Assembly: GCF_013072695.1 (NCBI RefSeq)
Contig: NZ_LXUK01000005.1
Coordinates: 124,001-188,000 of the forward strand
DNA length: 64,000 nucleotides
Reading direction: 5' to 3'
Source of the DNA: Acinetobacter sp. Ac_5812
Lineage (GTDB): Bacteria; Pseudomonadota; Gammaproteobacteria; Pseudomonadales; Moraxellaceae
Shown here: in pieces, positions 50,729-60,956 of the stretch
Layout of the letters: each line of letters begins with the position of its first letter
Numbering within the stretch: the stretch's first letter is position 1
Notes under the pieces: generated by a model
The model's database searches: none
The model's input: the letters and a program-made list of their open reading frames with translations, nothing else
What the model was told of the DNA's origin: nothing
Translations under genes and position numbers: made by a program

Positions 50729-53700
50729 ATGAAACAAATATTAAAAACGTTAGTTGAAACGATGACGCTTCCTGAAGACAGTTATCTTGAACAAGATGCA
50801 GAGATTCTTGAAATTTTTATTGAAGAATTAGATGAGATCTTTGTTGAGTTAGAACCATTATTAGTTCAATGGACGGAACAACCACATCAGCAAGATGTGC
50901 TCACTGATATTCGTCGCCATTTCCATACGCTGAAAGGGTCTGGAAGAATGGTGGGGGCGAAGTCGTCTGGAGAGTTGGCATGGACGGTTGAAGATACTTT
51001 AAATCGTGTAATTGCAGGTACGATTAGCTTAAATACCGATATCCAACGCTATATACAAGCAGTTTTCAATCTTTACCGTTTTAAACTGATTCATGATTTT
51101 AAAGCAGTTCAAAGTCATCTCATCGATTTCAGACCACTGGTTTTATTGGGACAACAATTACAACAACAGCAAAGTCCTGAGCCAGCATTGGCTGAGTTAT
51201 TTAAGCTTGCTACTGATCTGACGCATGATGATGTCGTGACGGGTCTTGAATGGGCAGATCTCGAAGCAGTTGAAGAAACTGTTCCTGAAACTATCGCAGT
51301 CGAATCTCTTTCAGCTGAGACAACAGTTCATACCGATGATGAGGTTCTGGCGAAGGAAACTTTGGCTATCTTCTTGGAAGAAGCAGAAGAGCATCTTGCC
51401 ACGATTGATCAATTCTTGGTAAATGACCGTCCAAGTAATGATCACTATAATACGCTGATTCGAGCATTACATACCTTACGTGGTAGCTCTGCCATGGCGC
51501 AGGTTGACCATGTGTTTGAGGCTAGCTCAAAAGTTGAGAATCTGTTTAAAACATTATTACAAGAAGAGCTGGATTCAAGCTCAGATGAAACGGCTCTGCT
51601 GACACATTATGCTCAATTTGTACGTGATTATTTACATACTTTGAAACAGCAAGCTCCACAGCAGAAATTTGATGAAATCTACCAGACCTTCAATGTTGCT
51701 TGGGATAGCTACGATTTCCAACTTGAAGAAAAGAATGGGAACACCGTTCGACCACAAGGTTTAGTCTCTGAGTTACTTGAACTCAATATTAACGATCTAT
51801 TAGACGTTGAGTTCGATTTTGAAAAACGTGCACGTCAGGAGTTCCCGCAGTATATTCAGTTACTCAGCCAGCAAGCTGAGACCTTGTTGCAGCATACTCA
51901 TCACCATGCAACCATTGGGATGTATCAATACACCAGTCAGTTGCGTTCTAGCTATCAAGATATTCTTTTTAAACCAAGTCTACTTAATCTTGATTATGCA
52001 TTTGAGCTTTATCACCAAGTCCATCAACAGTTTATCCAACTGTTTGATACTTTGGCTGCAGGACAGCGTGTTACCTTAAGCAAAGCGCATGAACTTGTTT
52101 TAAATGAATTAAGTTCCTTCACTCAGCAAAATGTTGAGTCTCTGGAAACACCTGTTGTTGAAGTGACTGAGGCAGTTGAAGAGACAAATACACTCGAACT
52201 CCAAGAGGCAACTACGCCTGTTATTGCGAGCACCGATTTAGCCGCTCAATTTGCTTTAGATAAGCAGCAATTACAGTCAGATGAAGCGAATCGAGATTTT
52301 GATCCTGACGTATTAGATATCTTCCTTGAAGAAGCTGACGAATTACTGGGTGGGATTGATACTGATCTGAATACATGGGCTGCGGACTATCAAAACGTCA
52401 ATGCCTTAAAGAATTTGATGCGCTATTTGCACACCTTAAAAGGTGGTTCAAATATGATTCAAGCGCGTCATATTGGTTTGATTGCGCATGAATTAGAAAC
52501 CATCTACGAGAAGTTGATCAACCAACAAATTCAAGTAACGCCACAGTTGATTACTGCGATTCGTTCAGTGCAAGATGATATTGCCGATCGTATTCAAACC
52601 ATTCGTGATCAGCAGGTGGATTATCCATCGACACACACTCTAATTGTGCTCGCCGATTTATCGAAAACAGCTGCTGTGGCAGATCCAGTTGAAACTGAAT
52701 TGGTACCAGCAACACTACAAGAACCATCCGCTGTAATTGAAGATGTTGCTGAGTCATCAGATTCAATTATGACGGTTGCGCCAGTCCAAACTGAATCTGT
52801 GTCAGCAACGATTGATGTCACCACATTCGCTGCTCAGTTGGCTCTGGATAAGCAACAGTTACAATCAAGTGATGCAAACCGCGACTTTGATCCTGACTTG
52901 TTGGATATCTTCCTTGAAGAAGCAGATGAGTTGATGGGTGGAATTGATGCAGATCTAAATACATGGACTGCCGATCACCAAAATATTAATGCTTTAAAGA
53001 ACTTGATGCGTTATTTGCACACCTTAAAAGGTGGTTCAAATATGATTCAAGCGCGTCATATTGGTTTGATTGCGCATGAGTTAGAAACCATCTATGAAAA
53101 ACTGATCAATCAACAGATTCAGGCAACGCCACAACTGATTGCGATCATTCGTTTAGTCCAAGATGATATTGCAGATCGTATTCAAACCATTCGTGATCAG
53201 CAAACAGATTATCCATCAACGCATGTGGTGCAGTTACTACAACAGGCAGATCAAACAGTTGCTCCGGCAACGCTTGAACCAGTTGTTGAGGCTATACCTG
53301 TAAGTGTAACTGAAACTGAGCGTGTTGATACTCAGGCAGAAGTATTTGAACTTGTCGAAGCTGAAGCTGAAATTGACCTGCAGCCGATGGCACTTGAAGA
53401 GCAAGTCGGCAGTGTTGAAGTCGAAGAAGAAGTGTTGGAAGATACTTCAGCAGCTCAAATCGTTGAGACTGAGACAGTATCGGCTGATGATGATGTTCGC
53501 TCTCTGGTTGAACAGACTTTCCTTGAAGAAGCTGAAGAGTTAATAGAGCAGGCACAGGGCTTATTAAAACAATGGTTTGATCAACGCAGTAACCGTAGTT
53601 TACTGTTGCAGTTACAGCGTAATGCCCACAGTCTTAAAGGTGGTGCACGTATGGCAGAAATGGATGCGATTGCCATTATTGCCTACCACTTAGAAAATGC

Positions 53701-55819
53701 ATTTGAGCAATTTGGTGTACATCATTTCAACTCGAATGTGTATGACAACCTACTGAACACTGCATTTGCGTGGCTTGAAGATGCAATCTCTAAACGCCAA
53801 TATGCAAACTTTGATGGCTTAAAACAAAGCTTGGAGAAGATGGAGTTTGTCGACGTTTCGGCGCAACTCCCACAGAAACTTTCTACCAAAGATATCTTTA
53901 CTCCTGAATATACGATGGAGTTTGTTCAAGGGGATGGCACTGAGCCACCGTCAATGCTGGGTGAATGGGAAACCGCTGAACGCATTGAACAAAATAATGA
54001 AATGATCCGTGTTTCTGCTGACGTCATTGAGAAGATGATTGATTTGTCAGGGGAGAATGCGATCAACCGTTCACGTATCGAGATGGACTTAGGTCAGTTG
54101 GGCGGTACCTTGACGGAAATGGAACTGGCAATCAAACGTTTGGCGGATCAGTTGCGCCGAATGGAAGGTGAGTTAGAAAGTCAGATTATTGCACGACATG
54201 GTGGTGAAAACTCGCGTTATGCCGACTTCGACCCATTGGAAATGGACCAATATTCATCGTTGAACCAATTGTCCAAGTCTTTGGCAGAGTCTGCATCGGA
54301 TTTGGTTGACTTCAAAACTACGCTGTCTGAAAAGATTCGTGATACCGAAGGTTTGCTGTTACAACAGTCTCGTATTCAAGCTGAAATTCAAGAAAGCTTG
54401 ATGCGTACTCGCTTGGTACCATTCTCTCGTTTATTGCCGCGTTTACAACGTATTGTGCGTCAAACAGCATCGACCTTAAACCGCCCAACAGAACTGGTGG
54501 TGAATAATACAGAAGGTGAATTAGACCGCAGTATTCTTGAACGTTTGGTTGCGCCGTTTGAACATATGTTACGTAATGCGATTGACCACGGCATTGAAGA
54601 CCGCGAACAGCGTTTACAAGCACAAAAGCCAGAAACTGGACATATTGTGCTGAACATTGGTCGTCAAGGCACAGATGTAGTGGTAACCTTTAGTGATGAT
54701 GGTAAAGGCATTGATGTTCGTCGCATCAAGGAGAAAGCGTTACAAACAGGTCTGATGACCAAAGACCAGAAACTTGATCAGGAAGAAATTCTACAATTTA
54801 TCTTCCATCCAGGCTTTAGTACCGCGGCTCAAGTCACTCAAATTTCTGGACGTGGTGTCGGTCTCGACGTTGTACAAAGTGATATTAAAGCCTTAGGTGG
54901 TCACGTTAGTGTCGATTCAAGCTTAGGTAAGGGCACAACCTTTACCATTCGCGTACCAACCACGGTGGCAGTGAGCGATGCCTTGATGGTAAAAGCAGGC
55001 GATCAACAGTTCGCCTTCCCATTGGCACAGATAGATCGTATTGTGCGTATCTCACCAATGGCCTTAGAACAGTACTTTGATAGTCAAGAAGATTACTTCA
55101 GCATTGACCAAGAGCGCTATCGTTTACGTTACTTGTCTGAGTTTGTTGCAGGACAGCCAATTCCACGATTGAGTGGTGTGGTTCATTCCTTACCTGTGCT
55201 GCTGATTAAAGGTGCTCAAGGTCAGACCACGGCATTATTGGTTGATCAGTTGATTGGCTCGCGTGGACAGATTGTGGTTAAACCAGTGGGACAACAGTTC
55301 TCAAGTATTGGCGTGATTGCAGGTGCAACGATTCTTGGTGATGGTCAGGTTTGTTTGATCTTGGATGGTCAAAACATTGCTCGACAAGCGCAATCAACTG
55401 CACGTAGTAAGCAGGCGGATGAGACCTATACTAAGCAGCGTTATGACGAACGTCGCTTGATTATGATTGTCGATGACTCGGTGACGGTACGTAAGGTGAC
55501 TTCACGTCTATTAGAACGTCAAGGCTATGATGTTGTGACCGCGAAAGATGGTGTCGATGCAATTGAACAGCTTGAGACGGTTAAGCCAGACTTGATGTTG
55601 TTGGATATCGAGATGCCACGTATGGATGGTTTCGAGGTTTCGAATCTGGTACGACATCATGAAATTCACCGTGACTTGCCAATTATCATGATTACATCGC
55701 GTACTGGTGAGAAGCATCGTGAACGTGCATTATCATTGGGTGTAAACCAATATATGGGTAAACCATTCCAAGAAGAGGCGCTCTTGGAAAATATTGAAAG
55801 CTTACTTGCGGTGCGCTAA
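50729..55819 (+). CDS. chpA: hybrid chemotaxis-type histidine kinase ChpA (PilL)
   Basis: A 1,696-residue CheA-like kinase. Five HPt modules carry candidate phospho-histidines at residues 66, 248, 568, 764 and 967 (HTLKGSG, HTLRGSS, HTLKGGS twice, HSLKGGA). Then come a CheA dimerisation region, an ATPase domain (N box HMLRNAIDHGIE near 1279, DDGKGID, GRGVGLDVV), a CheW-like regulatory domain and a receiver with Asp near 1626. It phosphorylates PilG and PilH. The Pseudomonas homologue has eight phosphotransfer modules, so this version is shorter. HPt3 and HPt4 are a recent internal duplication. Start 50729 is chosen; 50672 is in frame. Confidence 0.94.
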   Translation: MKQILKTLVETMTLPEDSYLEQDAEILEIFIEELDEIFVELEPLLVQWTEQPHQQDVLTDIRRHFHTLKGSGRMVGAKSSGELAWTVEDTLNRVIAGTISLNTDIQRYIQAVFNLYRFKLIHDFKAVQSHLIDFRPLVLLGQQLQQQQSPEPALAELFKLATDLTHDDVVTGLEWADLEAVEETVPETIAVESLSAETTVHTDDEVLAKETLAIFLEEAEEHLATIDQFLVNDRPSNDHYNTLIRALHTLRGSSAMAQVDHVFEASSKVENLFKTLLQEELDSSSDETALLTHYAQFVRDYLHTLKQQAPQQKFDEIYQTFNVAWDSYDFQLEEKNGNTVRPQGLVSELLELNINDLLDVEFDFEKRARQEFPQYIQLLSQQAETLLQHTHHHATIGMYQYTSQLRSSYQDILFKPSLLNLDYAFELYHQVHQQFIQLFDTLAAGQRVTLSKAHELVLNELSSFTQQNVESLETPVVEVTEAVEETNTLELQEATTPVIASTDLAAQFALDKQQLQSDEANRDFDPDVLDIFLEEADELLGGIDTDLNTWAADYQNVNALKNLMRYLHTLKGGSNMIQARHIGLIAHELETIYEKLINQQIQVTPQLITAIRSVQDDIADRIQTIRDQQVDYPSTHTLIVLADLSKTAAVADPVETELVPATLQEPSAVIEDVAESSDSIMTVAPVQTESVSATIDVTTFAAQLALDKQQLQSSDANRDFDPDLLDIFLEEADELMGGIDADLNTWTADHQNINALKNLMRYLHTLKGGSNMIQARHIGLIAHELETIYEKLINQQIQATPQLIAIIRLVQDDIADRIQTIRDQQTDYPSTHVVQLLQQADQTVAPATLEPVVEAIPVSVTETERVDTQAEVFELVEAEAEIDLQPMALEEQVGSVEVEEEVLEDTSAAQIVETETVSADDDVRSLVEQTFLEEAEELIEQAQGLLKQWFDQRSNRSLLLQLQRNAHSLKGGARMAEMDAIAIIAYHLENAFEQFGVHHFNSNVYDNLLNTAFAWLEDAISKRQYANFDGLKQSLEKMEFVDVSAQLPQKLSTKDIFTPEYTMEFVQGDGTEPPSMLGEWETAERIEQNNEMIRVSADVIEKMIDLSGENAINRSRIEMDLGQLGGTLTEMELAIKRLADQLRRMEGELESQIIARHGGENSRYADFDPLEMDQYSSLNQLSKSLAESASDLVDFKTTLSEKIRDTEGLLLQQSRIQAEIQESLMRTRLVPFSRLLPRLQRIVRQTASTLNRPTELVVNNTEGELDRSILERLVAPFEHMLRNAIDHGIEDREQRLQAQKPETGHIVLNIGRQGTDVVVTFSDDGKGIDVRRIKEKALQTGLMTKDQKLDQEEILQFIFHPGFSTAAQVTQISGRGVGLDVVQSDIKALGGHVSVDSSLGKGTTFTIRVPTTVAVSDALMVKAGDQQFAFPLAQIDRIVRISPMALEQYFDSQEDYFSIDQERYRLRYLSEFVAGQPIPRLSGVVHSLPVLLIKGAQGQTTALLVDQLIGSRGQIVVKPVGQQFSSIGVIAGATILGDGQVCLILDGQNIARQAQSTARSKQADETYTKQRYDERRLIMIVDDSVTVRKVTSRLLERQGYDVVTAKDGVDAIEQLETVKPDLMLLDIEMPRMDGFEVSNLVRHHEIHRDLPIIMITSRTGEKHRERALSLGVNQYMGKPFQEEALLENIESLLAVR

Positions 55820-55832
55820 GAGGTGAAAAATA

Positions 55833-56288
55833 ATGGCTAAGAAAAGCGCAAACTCAGCACTGGGACAGATTGACCAGCAAGAGTTACAACATTTAATTAC
55901 GGTCTCAACCGGATTTATTGATGCATATATTATTCAATGTCATCAAAAAGTACCGATGCTGTTACCACAAAATATTGTGCTATCAGCAATGGATACTCAA
56001 ACCAATGTTGATCATATTGAATGGCATGATCTAAAACTTCCAGTCTATGCCGTGAATGATCCAAAACAAAAACAAGGGGTTGCATTGGTGATTGAAGGTG
56101 ATGACGTTTCTGAACGATTTGCCTTGGTCTGCGATGAAATGCCTGAATCGATTCGTGTGCGTATTTCAGAGATTGTGGATGAAGAGCGCGAAACCGATGA
56201 CGACAAAGTCTTTAAATATGTAAAAATGGGAGAGCATGAATTCTATGTTCCTCATTTGCAAAATATACAAACCCAGCTCGGGTTGTAA
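55833..56288 (+). CDS. CheW-like protein at the end of the Pil-Chp operon
   Basis: A 151-residue protein 13 bases after chpA. It has a CheW-like arrangement: FIDAYIIQCHQKVPMLLPQNIVLSAM, LKLPVYAVNDPKQKQGVALVIEGDD and RFALVCDEMPESIRVRISEI. It is in the position of ChpC in Pseudomonas and is probably a second adaptor. The match is by pattern and context. It is followed by a strong terminator. Confidence 0.78.
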   Translation: MAKKSANSALGQIDQQELQHLITVSTGFIDAYIIQCHQKVPMLLPQNIVLSAMDTQTNVDHIEWHDLKLPVYAVNDPKQKQGVALVIEGDDVSERFALVCDEMPESIRVRISEIVDEERETDDDKVFKYVKMGEHEFYVPHLQNIQTQLGL

Positions 56289-56290
56289 TA

Positions 56291-56320
56291 AAAAAAGGAA
56301 CTCAGATGAGTTCCTTTTTT
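56291..56320 (+). terminator. rho-independent terminator of the Pil-Chp operon
   Basis: AAAAAAGGAACTC, AGAT and GAGTTCCTTTTTT form a perfect 13-bp stem. Confidence 0.94.
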
Positions 56321-56339
56321 ATTGATCTCTTTTTATTTT

Positions 56340-57576
<1,237 letters not shown>

Positions 57577-57596
57577 TGGTAAGTTGCTTTCAGGGA

Positions 57597-57737
57597 TTAC
57601 ATTTTATCTTGTGTTTTCTCCGCAGTTTGTGTGACTTTATCACCTGCCTTAGACACATCTTTACCAATACCTTTAAATGTATTACAGCCAGTTAAAACAA
57701 AAGCAGTCATGATTGAAGCAACTAAAATTTTTTTCAT
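57597..57737 (-). CDS. entericidin-like small lipoprotein
   Basis: A 46-residue lipoprotein: signal and lipobox MKKILVASIMTAFVLTGC, then NTFKGIGKDVSKAGDKVTQT, the typical amphipathic helix of EcnA/EcnB proteins. GGAG lies six bases before this ATG; another ATG is immediately upstream at 57740. It has its own terminator. Entericidins are outer- or inner-membrane-anchored peptides linked to envelope stress; no antidote partner is adjacent. It lies in the gap between dapE and the DUF1853 gene. Confidence 0.85.
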   Translation of the reverse strand: MKKILVASIMTAFVLTGCNTFKGIGKDVSKAGDKVTQTAEKTQDKM

Positions 57738-57861
57738 CATCGTCTCCATTTCAATTTAATTATGATGTACTTAAGAGGCTAAAAAAGTTAACAGAAAATG
57801 ACTATGTGGGTTTGATGGTAGATGTGTTATAAAATGTTAATTTGTAGAATAATAATTCACT

Positions 57862-58719
57862 TTATTTCATAAATAAAAGTGAAGGCTGGCGAAACATATA
57901 ATAAGAAGATGTTGGCTGGTCCTGATAATACAAACCATTGCTCCACCAGACTGCGGTTTGTGATGAGGGCTTTAGATCAGGGCAGAGCCATTCATGCCGT
58001 TGTAGGCGGTAATAAGGTGTTTGTGGGATGTGCGTCCCCCAATGTCCTAAACGTCGTGATGTATTGATCCAAGACGGTAGATTTAAGTTGTTTCGCTCTT
58101 GGGGTAGATAGAGTTGGCCTTTCATTACTGCAAACTTTCTTTGAATTTGATGATGATTGGCTTCTGAAAACTGAAATTGCCGTTCAGTAAAATGTTTTAA
58201 CTTTCGCTGTAAAGTATCTTCTCGGTTTAGGCCATACCATTGCGCTAAATCTAATTCATTTTCACCCAGATAATATTTTAGTGCGACTTCCCAATGTTCA
58301 ATTTCATTTGTTCGTGTATGGAGTACAACAAAATCGAGTTCACCTAAGGTGACAGCACCTGCAATTTTTTGAATACTATGTCCCAACAGTTGGTAGGGAT
58401 GATAGTCATCATCCAATAACCAGAACCAGAGTAAATTCTCAAAACGCAAACCGAGACGGGTACTTTTGAGTTGTGCCAGAAAATCAATCAGTGGCTGAGG
58501 CTGTTGATCGAGCTGCTTTAATCGCTGTTCATAGTTTTGATAATGAGTGTGCCAAATCGAATCGTGATGAAGCTCAAAATGATGTTTTACATTAAGTTCA
58601 TTGGGAATTTCAGCCAATATACTCGGGCTGGCAATACAAAATGCTAAATGTCGTACGATTGGGTTATTAAACTGTAACCACGGTTCAAAATAACTGGAAG
58701 TGGCAATCAGGTTAGACAT
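57862..58719 (-). CDS. DUF1853 family protein
   Basis: A 285-residue protein. The start NNPIVRHLAFCIASPSIL is typical of DUF1853, followed by FLAQLKSTRLGLRFENLLWF and LDFVVLHTRTNEIEHWEVALKYYL, which resembles a PD-(D/E)XK-like nuclease core (Asp, Glu and Lys in LDF, WEV and LKY). Biochemical activity is not established for the family. It is divergent from the DUF454 gene. Confidence 0.87.
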   Translation of the reverse strand: MSNLIATSSYFEPWLQFNNPIVRHLAFCIASPSILAEIPNELNVKHHFELHHDSIWHTHYQNYEQRLKQLDQQPQPLIDFLAQLKSTRLGLRFENLLWFWLLDDDYHPYQLLGHSIQKIAGAVTLGELDFVVLHTRTNEIEHWEVALKYYLGENELDLAQWYGLNREDTLQRKLKHFTERQFQFSEANHHQIQRKFAVMKGQLYLPQERNNLNLPSWINTSRRLGHWGTHIPQTPYYRLQRHEWLCPDLKPSSQTAVWWSNGLYYQDQPTSSYYMFRQPSLLFMK

Positions 58720-58819
58720 GAATTAACTCAATCATTGAAATAATAAGTGAAGTTTAAGAAAGAACGATAAAAACACTTTATACTAGCACGGTTGTAAATC
58801 GGTGTTGGTTAATTGCTCA

Positions 58820-59185
58820 ATGAAAACATTATTCTGGCGTAGTTTAGTCGTGATTTTTATTACGTTAGGAATTATTGGGGCAATTCTGCCGGGGATGCCA
58901 ACCACTGTATTTCTGATTCTTGCGGCATGGGCTGCATCGAAAGGCTGGCCTGAAATGGATGCATGGTTGTTGAATCATCCCAAATATGGACCGACCTTAC
59001 GCAATTGGCGTGAGCATGGCACTGTTCCCCGCAAGGCAAAATGGATTGCCAGTATCATGATGCTGATCAGTGGTATTTTGATGCTATTTACCAATGCGCC
59101 ATTTTGGGTAAAAGTTTTTACCGATGTCACCATGTTTATCGTGGCTGTGTGGTTGTGGTTACGCCCCGAGCCTGAGCAGCGTTAA
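58820..59185 (+). CDS. DUF454 family inner membrane protein (YbaN-like)
   Basis: A 121-residue small membrane protein: TM1 (LVVIFITLGIIGAILPGMPTT), LAAWAASKGWPEMDAWLLNHPKYGP, then two more helices near the C terminus. The LPGMPTT and LLNHPKYGPTLRNW segments are typical of DUF454/YbaN. Function is unknown. The stop codon falls on the first bases of a tandem repeat. Confidence 0.88.
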   Translation: MKTLFWRSLVVIFITLGIIGAILPGMPTTVFLILAAWAASKGWPEMDAWLLNHPKYGPTLRNWREHGTVPRKAKWIASIMMLISGILMLFTNAPFWVKVFTDVTMFIVAVWLWLRPEPEQR

Positions 59186-59400
59186 GAAAAGCAACGCTCT
59201 TGCGGAATATATTCCTCATGCGCAAGACGAGCGGCTATGCCGCGAGTGGCGAGTTAAGAAAAGCAACGCTCTTGCGAAATGTATTTCTCATGCGCAAAAC
59301 GAGAACTATATTCGAGTGAAAGTGCTAAGAAAAGCAACGCTTTGCTCGAAGCGCAAGACCTTGCGCCAAATATGGCTCATATGCTGTGAGTGGCAAGGAT
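59182..59400. repeat. three tandem 71-76 bp structured repeat units
   Basis: Units start near 59182, 59254 and 59325, each opening with TAAGAAAAGCAACGCT. Units 1 and 2 contain CTTGCG...CGCAAG pairings around a palindrome (GGAATATATTCC in unit 1 and GAAATGTATTTC in unit 2) and a second hairpin (GCGGC-TAT-GCCGC in unit 1). Unit 3 has GCGCAAG-AC-CTTGCGC. Unit 1 begins at the DUF454 stop codon. The remaining sequence to 59563 is AT-rich spacer with no gene seen. Confidence 0.75.
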
Positions 59401-59563
59401 AAATAAACTTAAAGCACTGCTTTTAGCTTAATCTCAAAGATAAATCATGCTGTTTTGTTTTTTATATTTAAAATCAATGAACAATTAAAACTACTGAAAA
59501 GTACAAGAAAAAGATTACGGTCTATGTTGAAATAAAAGTGTTCTATCATCTATCGAGATAAAA

Positions 59564-60073
59564 ATGAGCTATACCCTAGATCAGGCAGATATCGTCATTG
59601 ATTTAGCAAAACAAACCTTACATTTGCCAAAACATAATAAATTCTATGTGATCTCTTCAGGTAAAAACGGTATTGGCGAACAAGAGAATAGTGGCAAGAC
59701 TCCACGAGGTTGGCATCAGGTTGCGCAAAAGATTGGTGGTGATGCGCCTAAAAATGCTGTCTTTATTGCTCGCCAACCCACAGGTGAAGTGTATGACCAA
59801 CAATTAGCCCAACAATTTCCACAACGAGATTGGATATTGTCACGAATTTTATGGTTGGATGGCTTGGAGGAAGGCTTTAATCACGGGGAAGGGCGCGATA
59901 CCTTTAAGCGCTATATCTATATTCATGGCACACCAGATACCGAACCGATGGGTATTCCAATGTCACATGGGTGTGTTCGTATGAAAAATGATGAAATTCT
60001 TGAGCTGTTTGAGCTCGTTTCTGAACAAGCTTTGGTTTATATTTCTGAACAAGCCTTAGAAAATAAAGCGTGA
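59564..60073 (+). CDS. elsL: cytoplasmic YkuD-fold protein, ElsL-like LD-carboxypeptidase
   Basis: A 169-residue protein with an L,D-transpeptidase catalytic domain: IHGTPDTEPMGIPMSHGCVRM carries the catalytic histidine and cysteine (SHGCVRM). It has no signal peptide or membrane anchor, unlike the periplasmic L,D-transpeptidases. In Acinetobacter a cytoplasmic member of this fold, ElsL (earlier called LdtK), trims tetrapeptides in peptidoglycan recycling. Size, lack of signal and genus context support that assignment. It is monocistronic and lies just before the tRNA cluster. Confidence 0.8.
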   Translation: MSYTLDQADIVIDLAKQTLHLPKHNKFYVISSGKNGIGEQENSGKTPRGWHQVAQKIGGDAPKNAVFIARQPTGEVYDQQLAQQFPQRDWILSRILWLDGLEEGFNHGEGRDTFKRYIYIHGTPDTEPMGIPMSHGCVRMKNDEILELFELVSEQALVYISEQALENKA

Positions 60074-60181
60074 AAATGCAAATAAGTGCTTAAATAAAAT
60101 ACGAAAATATCATTTTTTTGATGGAATGACTTATTTTTTAATCATTCGTACGGTTTTTTCGGAAAAGAGTGGCAAAAGCGT

Positions 60182-60209
60182 TTGACAGGCTGTAAAGATT
60201 CTCTATAAT
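60182..60209 (+). promoter_or_regulatory. consensus sigma-70 promoter of the tRNA cluster
   Basis: Perfect TTGACA (60182-60187) and perfect TATAAT (60204-60209) are separated by 16 bases. The first tRNA starts 27 bases after the -10 box. This is the strongest promoter match found in the window. Confidence 0.9.
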
Positions 60210-60236
60210 GCACCTCACAAACGATGAAGACGTTAA

Positions 60237-60312
60237 GGGCGCTTAGCTCAGTTGGTAGAGCGTCTGCCTTACAAGCAGAATGTCGGCGGTTCGATCCCGT
60301 CAGCGCCCACCA
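60237..60312 (+). tRNA. tRNA-Val (anticodon TAC)
   Basis: 76 nt with encoded CCA. The acceptor is GGGCGCT/AGCGCCC, the anticodon arm is TCTGC-CTTACAA-GCAGA, and the T arm is GGCGG-TTCGATC-CCGTC. It is identical to the copies at 60626 and 60957. Confidence 0.97.
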
Positions 60313-60335
60313 AGCCTTTACGTTAAAACTCAAGT

Positions 60336-60412
60336 GCAGCGGTAGTTCAGTTGGTTAGAATATCGGCCTGTCACGCCGAGGGTCGCGGGTTCGAGCCCCG
60401 TCCGCTGCGCCA
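60336..60412 (+). tRNA. tRNA-Asp (anticodon GTC)
   Basis: 77 nt with encoded CCA. The acceptor is GCAGCGG/CCGCTGC, and the anticodon loop CTGTCAC carries GTC. It is identical to the copies at 60456 and 60741. Confidence 0.97.
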
Positions 60413-60455
60413 CTTAAGTTTTAATAATTGTTTGTCATGATTGCAAAATTATCGT

Positions 60456-60532
60456 GCAGCGGTAGTTCAGTTGGTTAGAATATCGGCCTGTCACGCCGAG
60501 GGTCGCGGGTTCGAGCCCCGTCCGCTGCGCCA
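60456..60532 (+). tRNA. tRNA-Asp (anticodon GTC)
   Basis: Second identical tRNA-Asp copy, 77 nt with CCA. The spacer from the previous tRNA is 43 bases. Confidence 0.97.
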
Positions 60533-60625
60533 CTTAAATTTGCAAGAATGAACACCTTGGGATACAAGATGATAATTTTTATCTTGCGTCATAAAGATTG
60601 ATGGTTAATCAGTTTTTATTCCTTA

Positions 60626-60701
60626 GGGCGCTTAGCTCAGTTGGTAGAGCGTCTGCCTTACAAGCAGAATGTCGGCGGTTCGATCCCGTCAGCGCCCACC
60701 A
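60626..60701 (+). tRNA. tRNA-Val (anticodon TAC)
   Basis: Second identical tRNA-Val copy, 76 nt with CCA. Confidence 0.97.
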
Positions 60702-60740
60702 TAATTTGTGACATTTACTTCTTAATAGAAGTAGTACAGT

Positions 60741-60817
60741 GCAGCGGTAGTTCAGTTGGTTAGAATATCGGCCTGTCACGCCGAGGGTCGCGGGTTCGAG
60801 CCCCGTCCGCTGCGCCA
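60741..60817 (+). tRNA. tRNA-Asp (anticodon GTC)
   Basis: Third identical tRNA-Asp copy, 77 nt with CCA. Confidence 0.97.
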
Positions 60818-60887
60818 TTCTCTTGATATCAGTTTAAGAGAATGTTAGTTTTAACAAGTATTTTTATACTTGATCTCTGATTCGAGA

Positions 60888-60956
60888 TGCCATTAGAAAA
60901 ATCAAAGATTTTTCTCTTGCGCTCAGACAAAGCTTCGCTTTGTTTATCCTCGCTCA
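60888..60956. repeat. palindrome-rich spacer before the last tRNA
   Basis: Two hairpins lie in tandem: AGAAAAATC / GATTTTTCT and ACAAAGC / GCTTTGT, with TCTTGCGCTCAG between them. The order and the CTTGCG core resemble a degenerate unit of the repeats at 59182-59400. Confidence 0.5.

Noticed and set aside
59124..59402. 92-codon frame with repeated KKSNALA segments
   Set aside because: It reads through the structured tandem repeats downstream of the DUF454 stop and has no start of its own; repeats in protein are a by-product.
60142..60818. Open frames antisense to the tRNAs with repeated ALTGSNRRHSACKADALP-type sequence
   Set aside because: They are translations of the tRNA-Val and tRNA-Asp complements. 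No ribosome binding sites are present and the repeats mirror the identical tRNAs.
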